Positions 34,517 to 48,204 of a stretch of DNA of 64,000 nucleotides are shown one piece after another. How positions within the stretch are numbered: position 1 is the stretch's first letter; each line of letters starts with the position of its first letter. Source of the stretch: Gordionus sp. m RMFG-2023. Its lineage: Eukaryota; Nematomorpha; Gordioida; Chordodea; Parachordodidae. The stretch spans positions 21,429,366-21,493,365 of the forward strand of contig NC_088777.1 in the NCBI RefSeq assembly GCF_954871325.1, in the 5' to 3' direction. A model generated the notes under the pieces. That model saw only the letters and a list, made by a program, of their open reading frames with translations, did not search any database and had not been told where the DNA came from. The position numbers were made by a program, and so were the translations under genes.

Positions 34517-35664
34517 TGTGTAGCCCATTAATTGATCCTAATTGATCTTCTATCCGGAAAGCAGCGGAATGAACCGTTCATGAGTTATGGGCAAAATAAG
34601 AAAGTGTTGGCACTTTGCCAAAACCGAAAATAAAAAAGATCATGATCTGAAACTTGGCGATAATGTAGTATTTAATGTGTACATAAATCATCTACAAACC
34701 GCATATCCGTATCCCTAACCGTAACCGAGTTACAGTGGCGTAGCTACGGGGGTGTGTTTCGGGTTTGGACCCCTCCCAGAGCAATTTTTTTTAGATTATC
34801 ATTCAAAAGACTTAAAAGTGATTTTATATGAATTATATTTTTCTGGTTTTGATGTTTGTGGAAGGATATTATATTACTATTGAAATTATTCTGGATAGTA
34901 TTATTATAAAGTCATTGAGAATAATCTAATAAATTAGAATAACATATTATTGACGAATTTAAAAAATATATTTATTATGTATTATCGAAGATATGGTTAT
35001 GATTTGTAAAATAAGAGGGCGAAGCCCCCCAGAATTTATATGTATGGACCCCCTCTAAGGAAAATTCCTAGCTACGCCACTGCCGAGTTATAACGGTTTT
35101 AAAAACGTAAAGTGAACGGATTTTTTTTTTTAAAAGTGAGGATCAATTACCGAAATTTATGCCAAAGTGTAGATCGTTAATTGATCCTCCAGAATCTTTA
35201 AACCGCATACCAGCGGAATAAACCGTTAGTGAGTTATGAGCAAAATAGAAAGGTTTTGGCATTTTGCCAAAATTTAAAATTCGAGCAATCATTTTTTAGT
35301 TAAAGCAAATATTTAGTGTCTTAATTGATCCTCCGAATTCTTCAAACGGAATGTCAAAAAAATTAAAGGAAAGAGAGATATCATCAAAATAAAAAAAGTG
35401 TAAATTTTGACTGGCGGAACGACTTGAGGATCAATTACCGAAACCTATACCGTTGTGTAGCCCGTTAATTGATCTTCTATCCGGAAAGCGGAATGAACCG
35501 TTCTTATGGGCAAAAAAATGTGTTGGCACTTTCCCAAAACTGAAAATAAATAAAATCATAATCTGAAACTTCGCAATTATGTAGTATTCAATATGTACAT
35601 TAATAATCTGCAAACTGTATCCGTATCCTAACTGTAACCGAGTTATAACCGTTTTAAAAACGTG
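34517..35664 (+). repeat. Local repeat cluster, three units
   Basis: Units share GAGGATCAATTACCGAAA, TTAATTGATC, CAGCGGAAT.AACCGTT, GAGTTATGGGCAAAATA and GCACTTTGCCAAAA. Copies begin at 34517 (second half of the unit cut by the 26-kb element), about 35.13 and about 35.41 kb. A reversed copy lies at 49.12-49.47 kb. No coding capacity. Its family is unknown to me. Confidence 0.75.
34733..35082. mobile_element. hAT MITE, 350 bp, CAGTGGCGTAGCTA ends
   Basis: Inverted ends CAGTGGCGTAGCTA and TAGCTACGCCACTG; flanks CCGAGTTA on both sides (34725-34732, 35083-35090), perfect 8 bp. No open frame of note. This end sequence is common among animal and fungal hAT elements. Confidence 0.93.
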
Positions 35665-36440
35665 TAGATTTTTTTTTAAATACGGGCCGGGCCCAAAATT
35701 TTTTTTAACATTAGCTAATATGCCTGCTTATTAAATGATAATACTCGCCGAAAAATATGATAAAATACCGAATAAATAAATTTTTTGTATATACCAGGTC
35801 GAATATAGTGTATAAAGTTCCGAGCCGAGAAAAATTTTTTTTTTAAATATGGGCCGCGCCCAAAAATTTTTTTAACATTAGCTAATATGCCTGCTTATTA
35901 AATGATAATACTCGCCGAAAAATATGATAAAATACCGAATAAGTAAAATCTTTGTATATACCAGGTAGAATATAATTTAAAAAATTCCGATGGAGGCCTA
36001 AAAATTTTTTTTTTAAAATACGGGCCGGCCTAAAATTTTAAACCGGGCCCGGCCGGGCTGTAAAAAATGGAAAAATATCCGGCCACGTGCAAATAATACT
36101 TCTGCAGGGTCTCTTATGATTTTAAATTTAAGTTTTTTAGTTAAAGCCATGTATCATTTTTAATAAAATTAAAAAATTTACTTACCAATTGAAATTGAAT
36201 TATATATAGAATATTTAGAGAAGAGAAGATTATTTTTATTATAAAATTTAAAATTGATTTATTAACACATGTGTGGTTAATTTTTTTAAAATTAAAAATC
36301 CTTCTAAAAATATATTTTTTTATCATTTTAATAAATGGGATGGGGGGGGGGCTAATTTTAAAAGTTTATTAGTATTTAAATTATTTGAGAAGTAAATACT
36401 ACCCCTAGAACACACTATCGTTTGTACCTAAATATCAAAT
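35665..36440. repeat. hAT right-end fragment with duplicated 173-bp unit, then spacer
   Basis: 35.68-36.00 kb is two copies of a unit of about 173 bp with GGGCCGGGCCC and TACTCGCCGAAAAATATG. The block ends near 36113 with CTGCAGGGTCTCTTA, the inverse of the AGAGACCTGCAG end seen at 16856 and 49479. Bases 36.12-36.44 kb are AT-rich with no gene. Confidence 0.6.
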
Positions 36441-36512
36441 TGTTGTAATATTTTAAATTATTATTTATAGTTGTATTAGAATGAGAAAAATTAATTGTAT
36501 TATAATATATAT

Positions 36513-37636
36513 GTCGTAATTTTTAAAGGGATCATGACTATCCGGGATCTTCACGGGATTTAAAGGGATAACTAAAAATTTAAATTAAGGAATGATAATA
36601 CAAGATTATCATCACGTTATTTTAAAAACGTTTTCCACGAGTTTCGTTGCGTTTTTTAATTTTTAATTTTGTTTTTTTTGGCCTTATGATATAAGATATG
36701 TCTAGTATAGGGTATCAATCGATAGCTAATCAAAATATCTATTCAACTGTAGGTCAATCTCTGCTCCATAATGGGCGGTCTAGGGGGAGTAGGGGTGTTG
36801 GGGGGGGGGTGTAAAAAATAATTTTTTTTGATATGGGTATCAATAGATAGCTAATCAAAAGATCTATTCAACTGGAGATCAATCTCTGCCCCATAATGGT
36901 CGGTCTAAGGGGGTAGGGATGGGGGGGGGGGTGTAAAAAATATTTTTTTTTGATATGGGTATCAATCGATAGCAAATCAAAAGATCTATTCAACTGGAGG
37001 TCAATCTGTGCCCCATAATGAGCGGTCTAGGGGGTGGGGGGTGTAAAAAATAATTTTTTTGATATGGGTATTAAATAAAAGCTAATTTTAATATGGTTTG
37101 ACTGAAAGTCTTCTTGGTCTTGATGGGTATGACTTGGTCTGGGGGTGGTGGGGGGTATTAAAAATAATTTTTTTTGATATGGGTATCAATCGATAGCTAA
37201 TCAAAAGATCTATTCAACTGGAGGTCAATCTCTGCCCCATAATGGGCGGTTTGAATAGGGGAGGGGGTGGGAGTGATGGATGTAAAAAATAATTTTTTTT
37301 GATATGGGTATGAAATAAAAGCTAATTTTAATATGGTTTGACTGAAAGTCTTCATTCTTGGTCTTGATGGGTATGACTTGGTCTCAGGGGTGGGGGTAGA
37401 GGGGGGTGTAAAAAATAATTTTTTTGATACTGGTATCAAATAAAAGCTAATTTTAATATGGTTTGATTGAAAGTCTTTATTCTTGGTCTTGATGGGTATG
37501 ACTTGGTCTCAGGAGTGGGGGTGGGGGGTATAAATTTTTTTTTTTGATACGGGTATCAAATAAATGCTAATTTTAATATGGGTTGAATGAAAGTCTTCAT
37601 TCTTGGTCTTAATGGGTATGACTTGGTCTGGAGGGA
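36513..37636 (+). repeat. Left arm: minisatellite with G-runs
   Basis: Units of about 115 bp read TTTGATATGGGTATCAATCG, AGGTCAATCTCTGCCCCATA or GACTGAAAGTCTTCATTC, each closed by a run of 5 to 10 G. Two unit types alternate. The right arm is the same in reverse. Confidence 0.85.
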
Positions 37637-38474
37637 TATATTTTAAATTAATTATCGAAATCAATAAAATATGTTGTTGATTATAGAAAAAAAATATTAT
37701 AATATAGATGATTTGCTTATAAAGAAGTGCAATAATTTATAACTGCAATATGAAAAATTTATATTGTCATTTTAAAATTTGTAAATTGATAGTTTCAAAT
37801 ATAGCCGAAATTTTGAGATTTAAAAATATTACAAATTAGATTAAGTTGCTAGCAAATAATTTTATCATTAGGCTACAATGAGTTTATAAATAGCAATGAC
37901 TATATTTAACCCCAGCTTATAATTGTATTTAATAATGAAGTCTAAATGTATTTAACTTTTATTTAATACCCATGTTTATGTTCTGCGTGAATAATAATAT
38001 TCATTATATCTTAGGATGCCCGCTTAGCCTGATAAAATTAATATAATCAAAAGATTTTTTAATTACTATTTATTAGATACCCATAAAAATTTACTATCTT
38101 ATGGCCAGTTGAAATATAGTATGTTTAGACTAGGCCAGAAAATCAACTTTCACCTAAACTCATCTAACTCAAAAACTATTATAGATGCTCTAATTTTTTA
38201 TAAAGAATTGAGCTATACATTGATATTAATTTTTGGTTGATATATTACCTTTAAATGTTTTCTCAAGTTGAAGCAACTAGTTTTATTTCATGATAAAACC
38301 TCGGCCACATCTTACAGCAAAATTTATATATTGTGTTAATTTTTTTTATCGAGATTAAAATAATTTGTGAATTAAGGAAAAGGAAATTCCATTTCTTCAT
38401 CATTTTCAAAGGATATTCCTTTGTCGATATGATCTGTACCAAAATTATTTTCATTATCATTCTATACTGTCGAC

Positions 38475-41368
38475 CAGGGATTCGAACCGAACCCGAACCC
38501 GGAGAAGTGAACCCGGGTTTTTAGAAAAAAACTCTGAACCCGAACCGAACCTGAATCCCATTTATAAAATTTTCAAAACCCCGAACCGAACCCAAGAATT
38601 TTATTTGAACCCGGGTTCAATCGGGTTCAGTGTATTATTTAAAATCATATATTAATATATGTAAATACAAATATTATATTTTCAAATTTCCAATTAAATG
38701 AAGTCTTAATAAATTTTAAACAACTTAATTCATTTATGCCATTTTTAAATTTATTCTCGATTCCTATTGGAGTGTTAAAAAATTTTAAACAATTGAATTA
38801 ATTTACGCCATTTATTTTTAAATTTTTATCTTATTATTCTTAAAGATTATTAATTAGAAGAAAATGGTTAACAAATCAAAGTAAAAATTATTATATTGTT
38901 AATTTAAAAAATTCTAAACATCTAACTTAAAAATTGTTAAATGTAGGGCAGTTTTTGTGAACTTATTAAAATGATTTTAAAATTTATATATGCTAATCAT
39001 TTATTTTTGGTTCAGTTTAATTTTTACAAGATATTAATGAAGTGCATATTATAAATGAAATTAAATTTATAAATATCTCTATCAATTTTTTAATTCTGAA
39101 ATCATTGCTATTTAAAAAAATTGTTCTCTTTTTATAGATTTAAGATTAAAGATAAAGTCATATTTGATAAGCATTTTACCCTTAATACAATAGAAAAAAA
39201 ATCAATATGTTCATATTGCAAAGTAAAAATGTCTGGTAATCACTTGTCAAATTTAGAAAGACACCTGGAAAGAAATCACAACAATGAATATTTAAATTAT
39301 TTAAATGAAAAAACCAAATATCAGGAATTGTTATTGGCAAAAAAACCTAAAATTAATATAGAAACCTTTTTTCCAAAAAAGCATATAAGTATAAATATAT
39401 CATCTAATGATTTGATGAGTTCTATACTAGAACTTGTTACTGTAAATGGCCGGCCTTTATCAATTATTGAAGATTCGGGATTTCAAAGAATTATAAATCC
39501 ACTCCTATCTGGGCTCAATTTAGTCATAAACAAAGAAAATTTATCCAGAACTATTAATAAAACAGCCCAATCAATTAGAGACAAAATATCGAGAGAGGTA
39601 GAAGGAAAATTAATAAGTTTAAAAGTTGATGCAGTTCAACGACTAGATAGGTCAATTCTTAGTGTAAATATTCAATTAATATCAAAGTCCATTATAAATT
39701 TGAGGACTCTTGGAATTGTAGAGCTGAAAGAGAGATGTACAGGAGAATATATAAAAGAGAATATATTAAAAACTTTACTAAAATTTAAAAATAATATTCA
39801 ACAAATATACACAATTACTTCTGATAATGGTTGTAATTTTTTAAGAGCTATAAAGCTCCTGCAACCTGAAACTGATTATGATATAAGTGAATCAGCAGAT
39901 GAGGAAAATATGGATGTAAATGTATATAAATATGATATTGATGATATACAAAATACTTTTTTATCAACTATTTATCCTATCCGATTTATAGTGTACGGTG
40001 TGCAGCTCACACACTTTAGCTGGCACTTCAAGATGCTATAAAATTATCACCTATTGTGGAAACCATTGCAAAAGCTAGGAGCCTAAATTGAAAATTAAGA
40101 CATCCCACTTACCAAAAGTTATTAAAAAATATGAAACTCCCTAAGCCTGTGTTAGATTGCCACAGATGGCATTCAACCCATGATATGTTAGAAAGGCTGA
40201 TTTTACTAAAACCCAATATCGAAGATTTTTTTACAGAGCAATCTGATTTGAAATTTTAAAACCGCTAAAAATCGCAACCAAACAATTCCAATCTGAACAG
40301 TTAACACTGACAGATTTTTATGCAGCATGGTTAAGATGCTGCATCGAACTGGAAAAAAATCCAAACCATTTTGCTCAATTACTATATTCTTGTCTTAAGA
40401 ACAGAGAAGAAAGGTTTATAAAGAACGAAATTCTCTTAGCTGCCATATACCTGGACCCAAGATACAAGGTTAATTAAAAGCTTAGTAAATTAATTATTTT
40501 AGATTTATATTAAAATTGTTATTTTATGAAATATTTAAATATAAACAATATAAATCCTTAAATATTACAGGTATTACTTAGTGATGATGATAAGATTTGT
40601 GCGAAAAAACATCTTGTCAATTTATGGAGACGAATTAAAAGCTTAACAACGCCGATTTTATCTGATGATATTAGTTCCGATGAAGTTATTGAACAAGAAG
40701 ATGATTTAGAGAAATTGATACAACTTAAAGAAAGGCAGGAGAAAATACTTAAAAGAGGGCCAACGATTGCTGAGAAAAGTATTGGAACAATAATTACTGG
40801 ATTTAGCGATTATAAAAGATTAGATAAGAAGGAAAATATTTTGCATTTTTGGGAGTCTGCTAAGCTGGAACACCCTGAATTATATATTTTATCTAAAATC
40901 TTATTTGCTGTTCCTGCAACCCAAGTTAATTTTTCATATTTTCACATATAAATACATTTAACATAGGTTAGCGTTGAAAGATCTTTTTCACATTTGAAAT
41001 TCATTCTTTCACCACATAGATCGAGGATGAGTGAACAACTCTTGGAAGATATTATGCTAATACGTCTAAATAAAATTTTTAAAATTGATACATGACTATA
41101 TGCTTTGTATTTTTAACTATATTTTCCTATAAATAAAATAAAAAATTTATTTTTTATATCAAATTTATGTCTAGTTTTTTATTATGATTTAAATATAGAA
41201 TTTTTTTTATCAACTCAAAAATTCTTGAACCCGAACCGAACCCGAACCAAACCCGGGTTCAAAAATATTTCCCTAAACCGAACCCGAACCGAACCCACCT
41301 TTTTTTTTATACCCCGAACCGAACCCGAACCGAACCCGGGCAAAAATTTTGTCGGGTTCGCATCCCTG
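38475..41368 (+). mobile_element. hAT transposon, 2.9 kb, CGAACCCGAAC words
   Basis: Ends CAGGGATTCGAAC and GTTCGCATCCCTG (12 of 13 match), flanks CTGTCGAC on both sides (38467-38474, 41369-41376), perfect 8 bp. Outer 150 bases on each side are repeats of CCGAACCGAACCCGAAC and CCCGGGTTC. One transposase gene is inside. Confidence 0.96.
39121..41094 (+). pseudogene. hAT transposase, BED finger to dimerisation domain
   Basis: 39121-40041 holds a BED finger (ICSYCKVKMSGNHLSNLER, then HLERNHNNEY), LISLKVDAVQRLDRSIL and YTITSDNGCNFLRAI, with catalytic Asp residues. After a frameshift and a stop near 40.00-40.03 kb it goes on as DAIKLSPIVETIAKA, LPKPVLDCHRWHSTHDML and AAIYLDPRYK. A 102-bp intron (40469-40570) and a 42-bp intron (40925-40966), both GT-AG and in phase, lead to FAVPATQ + VSVERSFSHLKF and a C-terminus at about 41094. 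Only about three breaks are seen, so it died recently. It binds its own ends and cuts them in the nucleus. Confidence 0.85.
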
Positions 41369-41731
41369 CTGTCGACATTTAAAAAATTTTATTTTTTTGA
41401 AAAATATATTTTGCATATTTTTAAATGTAAATTTTAAAATAAAATAAAATTAAAAGATTATGATTTTAGAATTAATTATAAAATTATAATAATTTTTGCT
41501 ATTTATTTAGTAACGAGCTACCGTTATCTCTCTTTTAAAAAAAATGTTGCATGCTAAAGATATCAATACTAAAAAAAATAGCTATGGAATATCGTGCTAA
41601 TATAGAACACTGCATATTATATATTTCAAGTTCAGGATTGGAACCGAAAAAAGATTTAAAAAATTGTCTTATCTTCATTCTCTTTTATTTCTGTAAATTC
41701 TATCCAACTAGACATTTTGTTAACATGTTGA

Positions 41732-42700
41732 CCCCCTCCCCCAGACCAAGTCATACCCATCAAGACCAATCATACTCATCAAGAACAAGAATAAAGACTT
41801 TCAATCAAACCATATTAAAATTAGCTATTTGATACCTATATCAAAAAAAATTATTTTTTACAGCCCCCCTACCCCCACCCCTGAGACCAAGTCATACCCA
41901 TCAAGACCAAGAATAAAGACGTTCAATCAAACCATATTAAAATTAGCTTTTATTTGATACCCATATCAAAAAATATTTTTTTTACACCCCACCCCTACCC
42001 GCACACCCCACCCTTACCCCCACACTCCACAACAAGTCATACCTATCAAGACCAAGAATGAAGACTTTCAGTCAACCCATATTAAAATTAGCTTTTATTT
42101 GATACCCATATCAAAAAAATATTTTTTTTACACCCCCCCCCCCTCCCCCCCCTTCCCCCCCCCACCTTCCCCCCCCCCACCTTCACTCCCTAAACCGTCT
42201 ATTATGGGGCAGACATTGACCTCCAGTTGTATAGATCTTTTGATTGGCTATCGATTGATACCCATATCAAAAAAAAAATTTACATCCCGCCCAGACCGCT
42301 TATTTTGGGGTAGAAATTGACCTTTAGTTGAATAGATCTTTTGATTAGCTATCGATTGATACCCATATCATATAAATATAATTTTTATACCCCCCCCCCC
42401 CCCCCTAGACCGCCCATGATGGGGCAGATATTGACCTCCAGTTGAATAGATCTTTTGATTAGTTATCGATTGATACCCTAGACATATCTTATATCATAAG
42501 GCCAAAAAAACAACATAGAAAATTAAAAAACGCAACGAAACTCGTGGAAAACTCTTTTAAAATAAGATTCCTCTTTATCACGATTAAAACGTGATAATAC
42601 CGTATAGTTCTCTTATCCTTTGAAAAATTGAAATTTTAAAGGGATCCCTTTAAATCCCGTGAAGATCCCGGATAGTCATGATCCCTTTAAAAATTACGAC
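41732..42700 (-). repeat. Right arm: minisatellite with C-runs
   Basis: Reverse of the left arm, with C-runs up to 14 long at about 42.13-42.17 and 42.39-42.41 kb. It lacks some units and has single-base changes compared with the left arm. Confidence 0.85.
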
Positions 42701-45700
42701 ATATATATTACAAACCTGTTGTTAGCCATGTATTTTGTTTATTTTTGTAGAAAAAGAAAAATACAGTGGCAACAAAGAAGAGGGATTTTAATTAATTTGT
42801 TTTTGTTTAAAAAAGAAGAAAATTTTATGATTTGTAAATTATTGAAGATACGAAGAAAATATTTAATTAATAAAGAGACCAAGAAATTATATAATTAATA
42901 GAGATTCTTAAATTATAGAATAGACCAAGAAAATATTTAATTAATAAAGGTAAAGATACTTCCATATTAATTTACTTTCATTATAATTTACTTTCATTTT
43001 AATTTACATTCATTTTAATTTATTTTCATTTTAATTTAAGTTCATTTTAATATACATTCATTTTAATGGTGCCGTGTAGTTAATTTTTACATAGGGGTTT
43101 ATGTGGACACAAGCATATTTTTTTTAGGGGGAACATAAGATCTTATTCAATTAGAATTAATTTTAGATTTTAAAAGTAATAAATTAAATAAAGGGGTTAA
43201 AGTAAAAAACGTTAAATATTTTAAAAAAAGGATTAAGTTTATTTTAAAAGGAAATAAGGTTTAGAATTTATTTTGTTTAAATAGCATAAAATCTTATTCA
43301 ATTAAAATAAATTTTTAGATTTTAAAGGTAATATATTAAATAAGGTAGTTAAGGTGAAAGACGTTTAGAATTTAGGACAGAAATTATAAGTTTATTTTAA
43401 AGTAAATAAGGTTTAAAATTTAAATTATATAAATGAAAATATGTTATTTTTTTATAATAATAATTATAAGCATTCTTATATTAATAGCATGTCGGATGTT
43501 AAGAGTATACTTTTTTGAAATATTTAATAAATTTATTAATAGGTATGATTTAATTAATAATTTTATATTTATTGTTTTGATAATTTTGATAATAATATAT
43601 TTTATTATATTAATAATAAGGAGATTAATAAGAAGGGAATTAAAGGGCATTTTTCAGAAGTAAAAACAGAGAAAGAAAAATCAGATAAAATATATAATTC
43701 TTTAAGTATTAAGACACAAGATAATGAAAATAATCTTTTACATTTAGTATTACAAGAGATACAAAATAAAAATAGAAATAATATAGTTGAGGAAAATAAT
43801 AAAATAATTAATCCAGTAATAGCAGAAAATAATTTAACATTTAAGGAAGTAGAAATATCGGGTCAAAGTATTTTACATTCAATTCTTAAGGAATTGCAAG
43901 ATGATAAATTACATATAGGACAAACATTTTCGGACAATGGAAAATGTAATCCATATAAATAAATCTTTAGAGAAGAAGATAAGGTCAGGGGAGATTATAG
44001 ATCGAGGTAACACAACGAGTATTTTACAATTAATTTTAAGGGAATTACGTGATAATAAGACAATTATGCAGGAGAAAAGTATAAGGGAGGTAAATAATAG
44101 GACACTCGATACAGGAGATAGCATACAGGATATTAATTTTACAAATACTTTAAATATAATTGTAAAAGAATTAAAGACACAAAGGGACTTAATAAAGGAT
44201 ATGTCGCGTGATTTAAATAAGTTAATAAATAATTGCAGAATATGTGATCGTAGGGGTCATAAAGAACAAGATTGTTTTTATAATAAGAATAAAATATTGG
44301 AGGGGTAATAAGTGTGGTTATAAGGGACATACCGAGGATAAATGTAATATTAATGAAAAAAATTTTTGTGAGGGTTTTCCAATTAGAAATTCTAAAATTT
44401 TAAATCTGCAATTTGTAATATAAGGGAAATAGACAATACATTAAATGAGAATTTAAACAAGATTAATGAGTTTATGGAACGTCGTTGTTTTAAGTGCAAG
44501 GAAGATGGACATTTAGGCATTAATTGCCTTAATTGACTATATGAATCTAAGAAGTATAAAGAGGTCGAAAGACCAAATAATCATATTAATAATAAGAAAT
44601 TATATCATAGTTTTAATAATAAATTTTATAATATGTTTTATAATAAATTGAATATTTATAATAGTAGAGGGTATTATGTTTATGATAAATGTAAAGCAGT
44701 TAGGGAATATGGGAAGGATCAAGCGATATACACGAGGGTAAATTACAAACACAATACGTACAAGTATAACGGAGGTATCAAGAGGGTAAATTCAAACAGA
44801 ATTAAATTAAATAAAAATTTGATTAAAGATATAAATAGAAAAGAAAATTTTTTTAAATGGGAAAAATATAAAAGACCTAACAATAATAATAGTATGTTAA
44901 TAATGAGGGGCAATAAGGAACAATTTTCATGTCCTCGAGTTAACATTAAAATATATAATAAGGACATTGAGATGTTGTTCGATACGGGAGCTGTGATTTC
45001 CATTATGTCTTATAAAACATATCGGGAAATTTGGCCTCAAAGAATTCTCGAAAAGGATAATATATACGTCAAACAATTTGATGGAACTGAGATCAAGGTT
45101 TTGGGTAAATCCAGGGTTAGAGTAATAGTGGGTAATAGAAAAATATGTCTTAATTTATGGGTGGTTGAGAAGGAGGTTGACACCATAATGGGTTGGGACT
45201 GGATCAATAAGATAGGATCACAATACAATTATTGGAATATTTTTACGGAAAGGGATAACATTTGTACTATAAAGAATAATGAAGTAAAAAATGAATTCAA
45301 TACAAATAATATAGGGAATAAGGTAAGAGAATTAGAGGGGTCCAAATTAAGTAATAAAGATTCGAAATTTTTCAATAATCAAGACTTTTATAGGTCTCAG
45401 GTTGAGATAAAATCAAAGAATAATGTTTCAGGGCGGAATAGTCCTGAAATTGATATACAAGATAATGAAAATATATTACATGATAATGATATAAGAGTAA
45501 TATACAAGATAATATTAAGACAACAGTTGATCAAATATCAATAATTGAGCAAGAAGATTATGAATTAAATAAGGTTCATGAAGCCATAGATTTATTAATT
45601 AAAAAATATGAAATAATATTTGAAGACACTTTAGGATGTCTTAAGGACTACCAAGTAGACGTTAAATTCAAGGAAGGTGTTACGCCTATTTTTTTAGGGT

Positions 45701-48204
45701 GCCGTCGAGTACCTTTTGAATGGGGAAAGGAAGTTGAAATCGAATTAGACCGATGGTTAAAGGATGGTATAATTGTTCCCATTGATTATAGTGAGTGGGC
45801 CACGCCTTTGGTTCCGATCAGAAAATCAAATGGAAAGTTAAGGCTTTGCGCCGACCTTCGGGTCACTCTCAATCCGTGGGTAGTGGAGGTTCTCGAATTG
45901 AAGAAATTTTAGCAAATTTAAAGGGAAGTAAATATTTCTCTAAAATTAATTTTTCCACAGCATATTTACAATTACCTCTTAGGGAAGATATACGTAAATT
46001 ATTTACAATTACCACATCTAAGGGTTTATTTGCGTTTTGTCGATTGCATTTTGGTCTCAGCGTATCAGCTCCAATATTTCAACGCACAATGGCATCCGTT
46101 TTTCAAGGTTTAGAAGGGGTTTTCTATTATATGGATGATGTATTGATTACGGGGGTAACACCAGAACAACATAATCAGAGGTTAGAAGAGGTTTTTAAGA
46201 GAATATTTGAGAAGGGTTTAAAGGCCAGTAGAGAGAAAAGTGTCTTAGGAGTAACTGAAGTAGTTTATTTGGGGCATACCATAAAGGGGTTGGAAGTAAG
46301 ACATCTAGATAAAAATTTAAAGAATATAGCTAATTTACAACAACCCAAAAATAAGTCAGAAGTTCAATCATTCCTGGGTATGGTAAATTATTACCATAGG
46401 TTTATAGGAGAATTTGCTAGTATAGCTGCGCCATTATATCATTTATTAAGGAAGGGTATTCATTTTGAATGGAAAGAATCTCAACAAATGGCCTTTGTGA
46501 AGAGCCAATTTTAAGTTGTTTTAATAATGATTTACCCATAATATTGGTGGTGGATGCATCTAATAGGGGTGTGGGGGGTGCTTTATTACATGTAATAAAT
46601 GATATGGAGAGACCTATTTTATTTTTTTCAAGGTTTTTCATGATGCAGAAACCAGATATTCCGTGATTGAGCAAGAGGCATTAGCGGTAATTTTTGGTTT
46701 AACTAAATGTAGGGAATATTTAATTGGCAAAAGATTTACAGTATATACCGACCATAAGCCGTTAATTTATTTGTTTAAGAAAAATAACAAAGAATTAATG
46801 CTATCACCTAGACTTCAAAGGTGGTTATTATTGGTTGGTAGTTTCAATTTGGAGCTTAAATATCGAAGAGGTAGGGAAAATCATCTACCTGATATTTTAT
46901 CCAGATTGGGATCGAATACTGAAAGTTTTAAAATAAATAATATAGAATTCGCAAGAAGATGAAACAATAATCCGTAATTTATTTCACATATTAAAGGGGG
47001 GTCCTACTACGTGGGATGAACTCAGGAAACATAGTATAAGGGATAAGGAATTAAGACAGGTAAGATTATGTTTAATAGGGACCATAAAGTGGAAGAATAA
47101 TCTTAATAATTATAAAAGGATACAAACAGAATTATCTATAGTGGATGATTGTTATTAGAATAAATCGAGCAGTAATTCCTAAAAAATTAAGTTGTTAATA
47201 ATTTTACATGCTGGGCATCAAGGCATTGAAAGAATGAAACAATGGGCTAGGGAATATATATGGTGGCCGGGTATGAATGAGGAAATTGAATATATTACAA
47301 ATAAATGTGTGCCTTGTAATACTTTTGCCAACATGCCACATAAGGAAGTAGGTGGCCAAAAACAAGTCGACCGTGGGAATGAATACACGTCGATTTTTTT
47401 GATTTAAATAAAAGATCATATTTTTTAGTAGTAGACTCATATTCAAAATGGATTGAATATGAGGAAGTACATGGTTTAACTACTAATATTGTAATTAGAA
47501 AATTACAAAATTTATAGGCAAAATTCGGGATTCCCGAAGTCATTGTTTCTGATGGCGGTCCAGCTTTCATTAGCGAAAATTTTAAACAATTTTGTGCTAA
47601 CATACAAACCCAACATATTTTGGCACCCCCATATCATCCTAATTCTAATGGACAAGCTGAAAGGATGGTGGCTATTGTTAAGAGTTGGTTAAAGAAAGCC
47701 AAATATGAAAGGGGTGAAGTGTGGATTGCACAATTATATTATAATAATTCCAAAAACAGTGGAGGTTTTACTCCAACTGAAAGATTTTAGGGAAGAAGGA
47801 CGAAAGTATTATTGGATCTTATAAAATCAAGATGTGATATAGAGGTTTTATCAAATAAAATCAATAGTACATTATATCATATGGGTCAAATAGTATGGGC
47901 TAGATGTTATAATAATAAGGATAAATTATGGGAAAGAGGGATAGTAATAGAAAATTTAGGAAAGAAATTAAATCGTATAAAATTTGAAAATGGGACGGAA
48001 GGGTATTCGTCACCATAATCAAACAAAAATTAGAATAGAATAATTTATACATAGAGCTGGGAGGGGGAAGATATATATATTTATTTTTGCATTTTTGAAA
48101 GATTTGACGGCAAAGGTATCATACTTGCATTTTAAGACACAAAATGACATTATTAGAAGAAGATTGAAGGAGATTATATACACTAAGCCTTAATAGGGTG
48201 GACG

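Larger units (their letters stand above)
36513..42700. mobile_element. Inverted-arm DNA element of unknown superfamily, 6.2 kb, GTCGTAATTTTTAAAGGG ends
   Basis: Ends are exact inverted copies (GTCGTAATTTTTAAAGGG and on for about 60 bases with small differences). Flanks are ATATATAT on both sides, but in an AT repeat, so the duplication could be 4 or 8 bp. The arms (36513-37636 and 41732-42700) are tandem units of about 115 bp with G-runs on the left and C-runs on the right. The core (37.64-38.47 and 41.38-41.73 kb) has no gene of its own that I recognise. A hAT element is inserted at 38475-41368. The insertion lies in the 5' LTR of the Gypsy element. Confidence 0.75.
36441..43065 (+). repeat. 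5' LTR of the Gypsy element, split
   Basis: Outer part 36441-36512, inner part from 42701 to about 43065; the two are separated by a 6.2-kb inverted-arm element. A possible primer binding site, TGGTGCCGTGTAG, follows at 43067. Confidence 0.85.

Noticed and set aside
36780-37550. G-runs as telomere repeats
   Set aside because: No short regular telomere unit; the runs sit in a 115-bp minisatellite that forms an inverted arm.
41551-42320. Proline-rich frames (TPPPSPPFPPPP)
   Set aside because: They are the C-runs of the right inverted arm read as codons.
43433-43663. Hydrophobic frame after the 5' LTR as a possible membrane gene
   Set aside because: AT-rich codons give Ile/Leu runs on both strands here; position fits the leader or gag start of the fossil Gypsy element.
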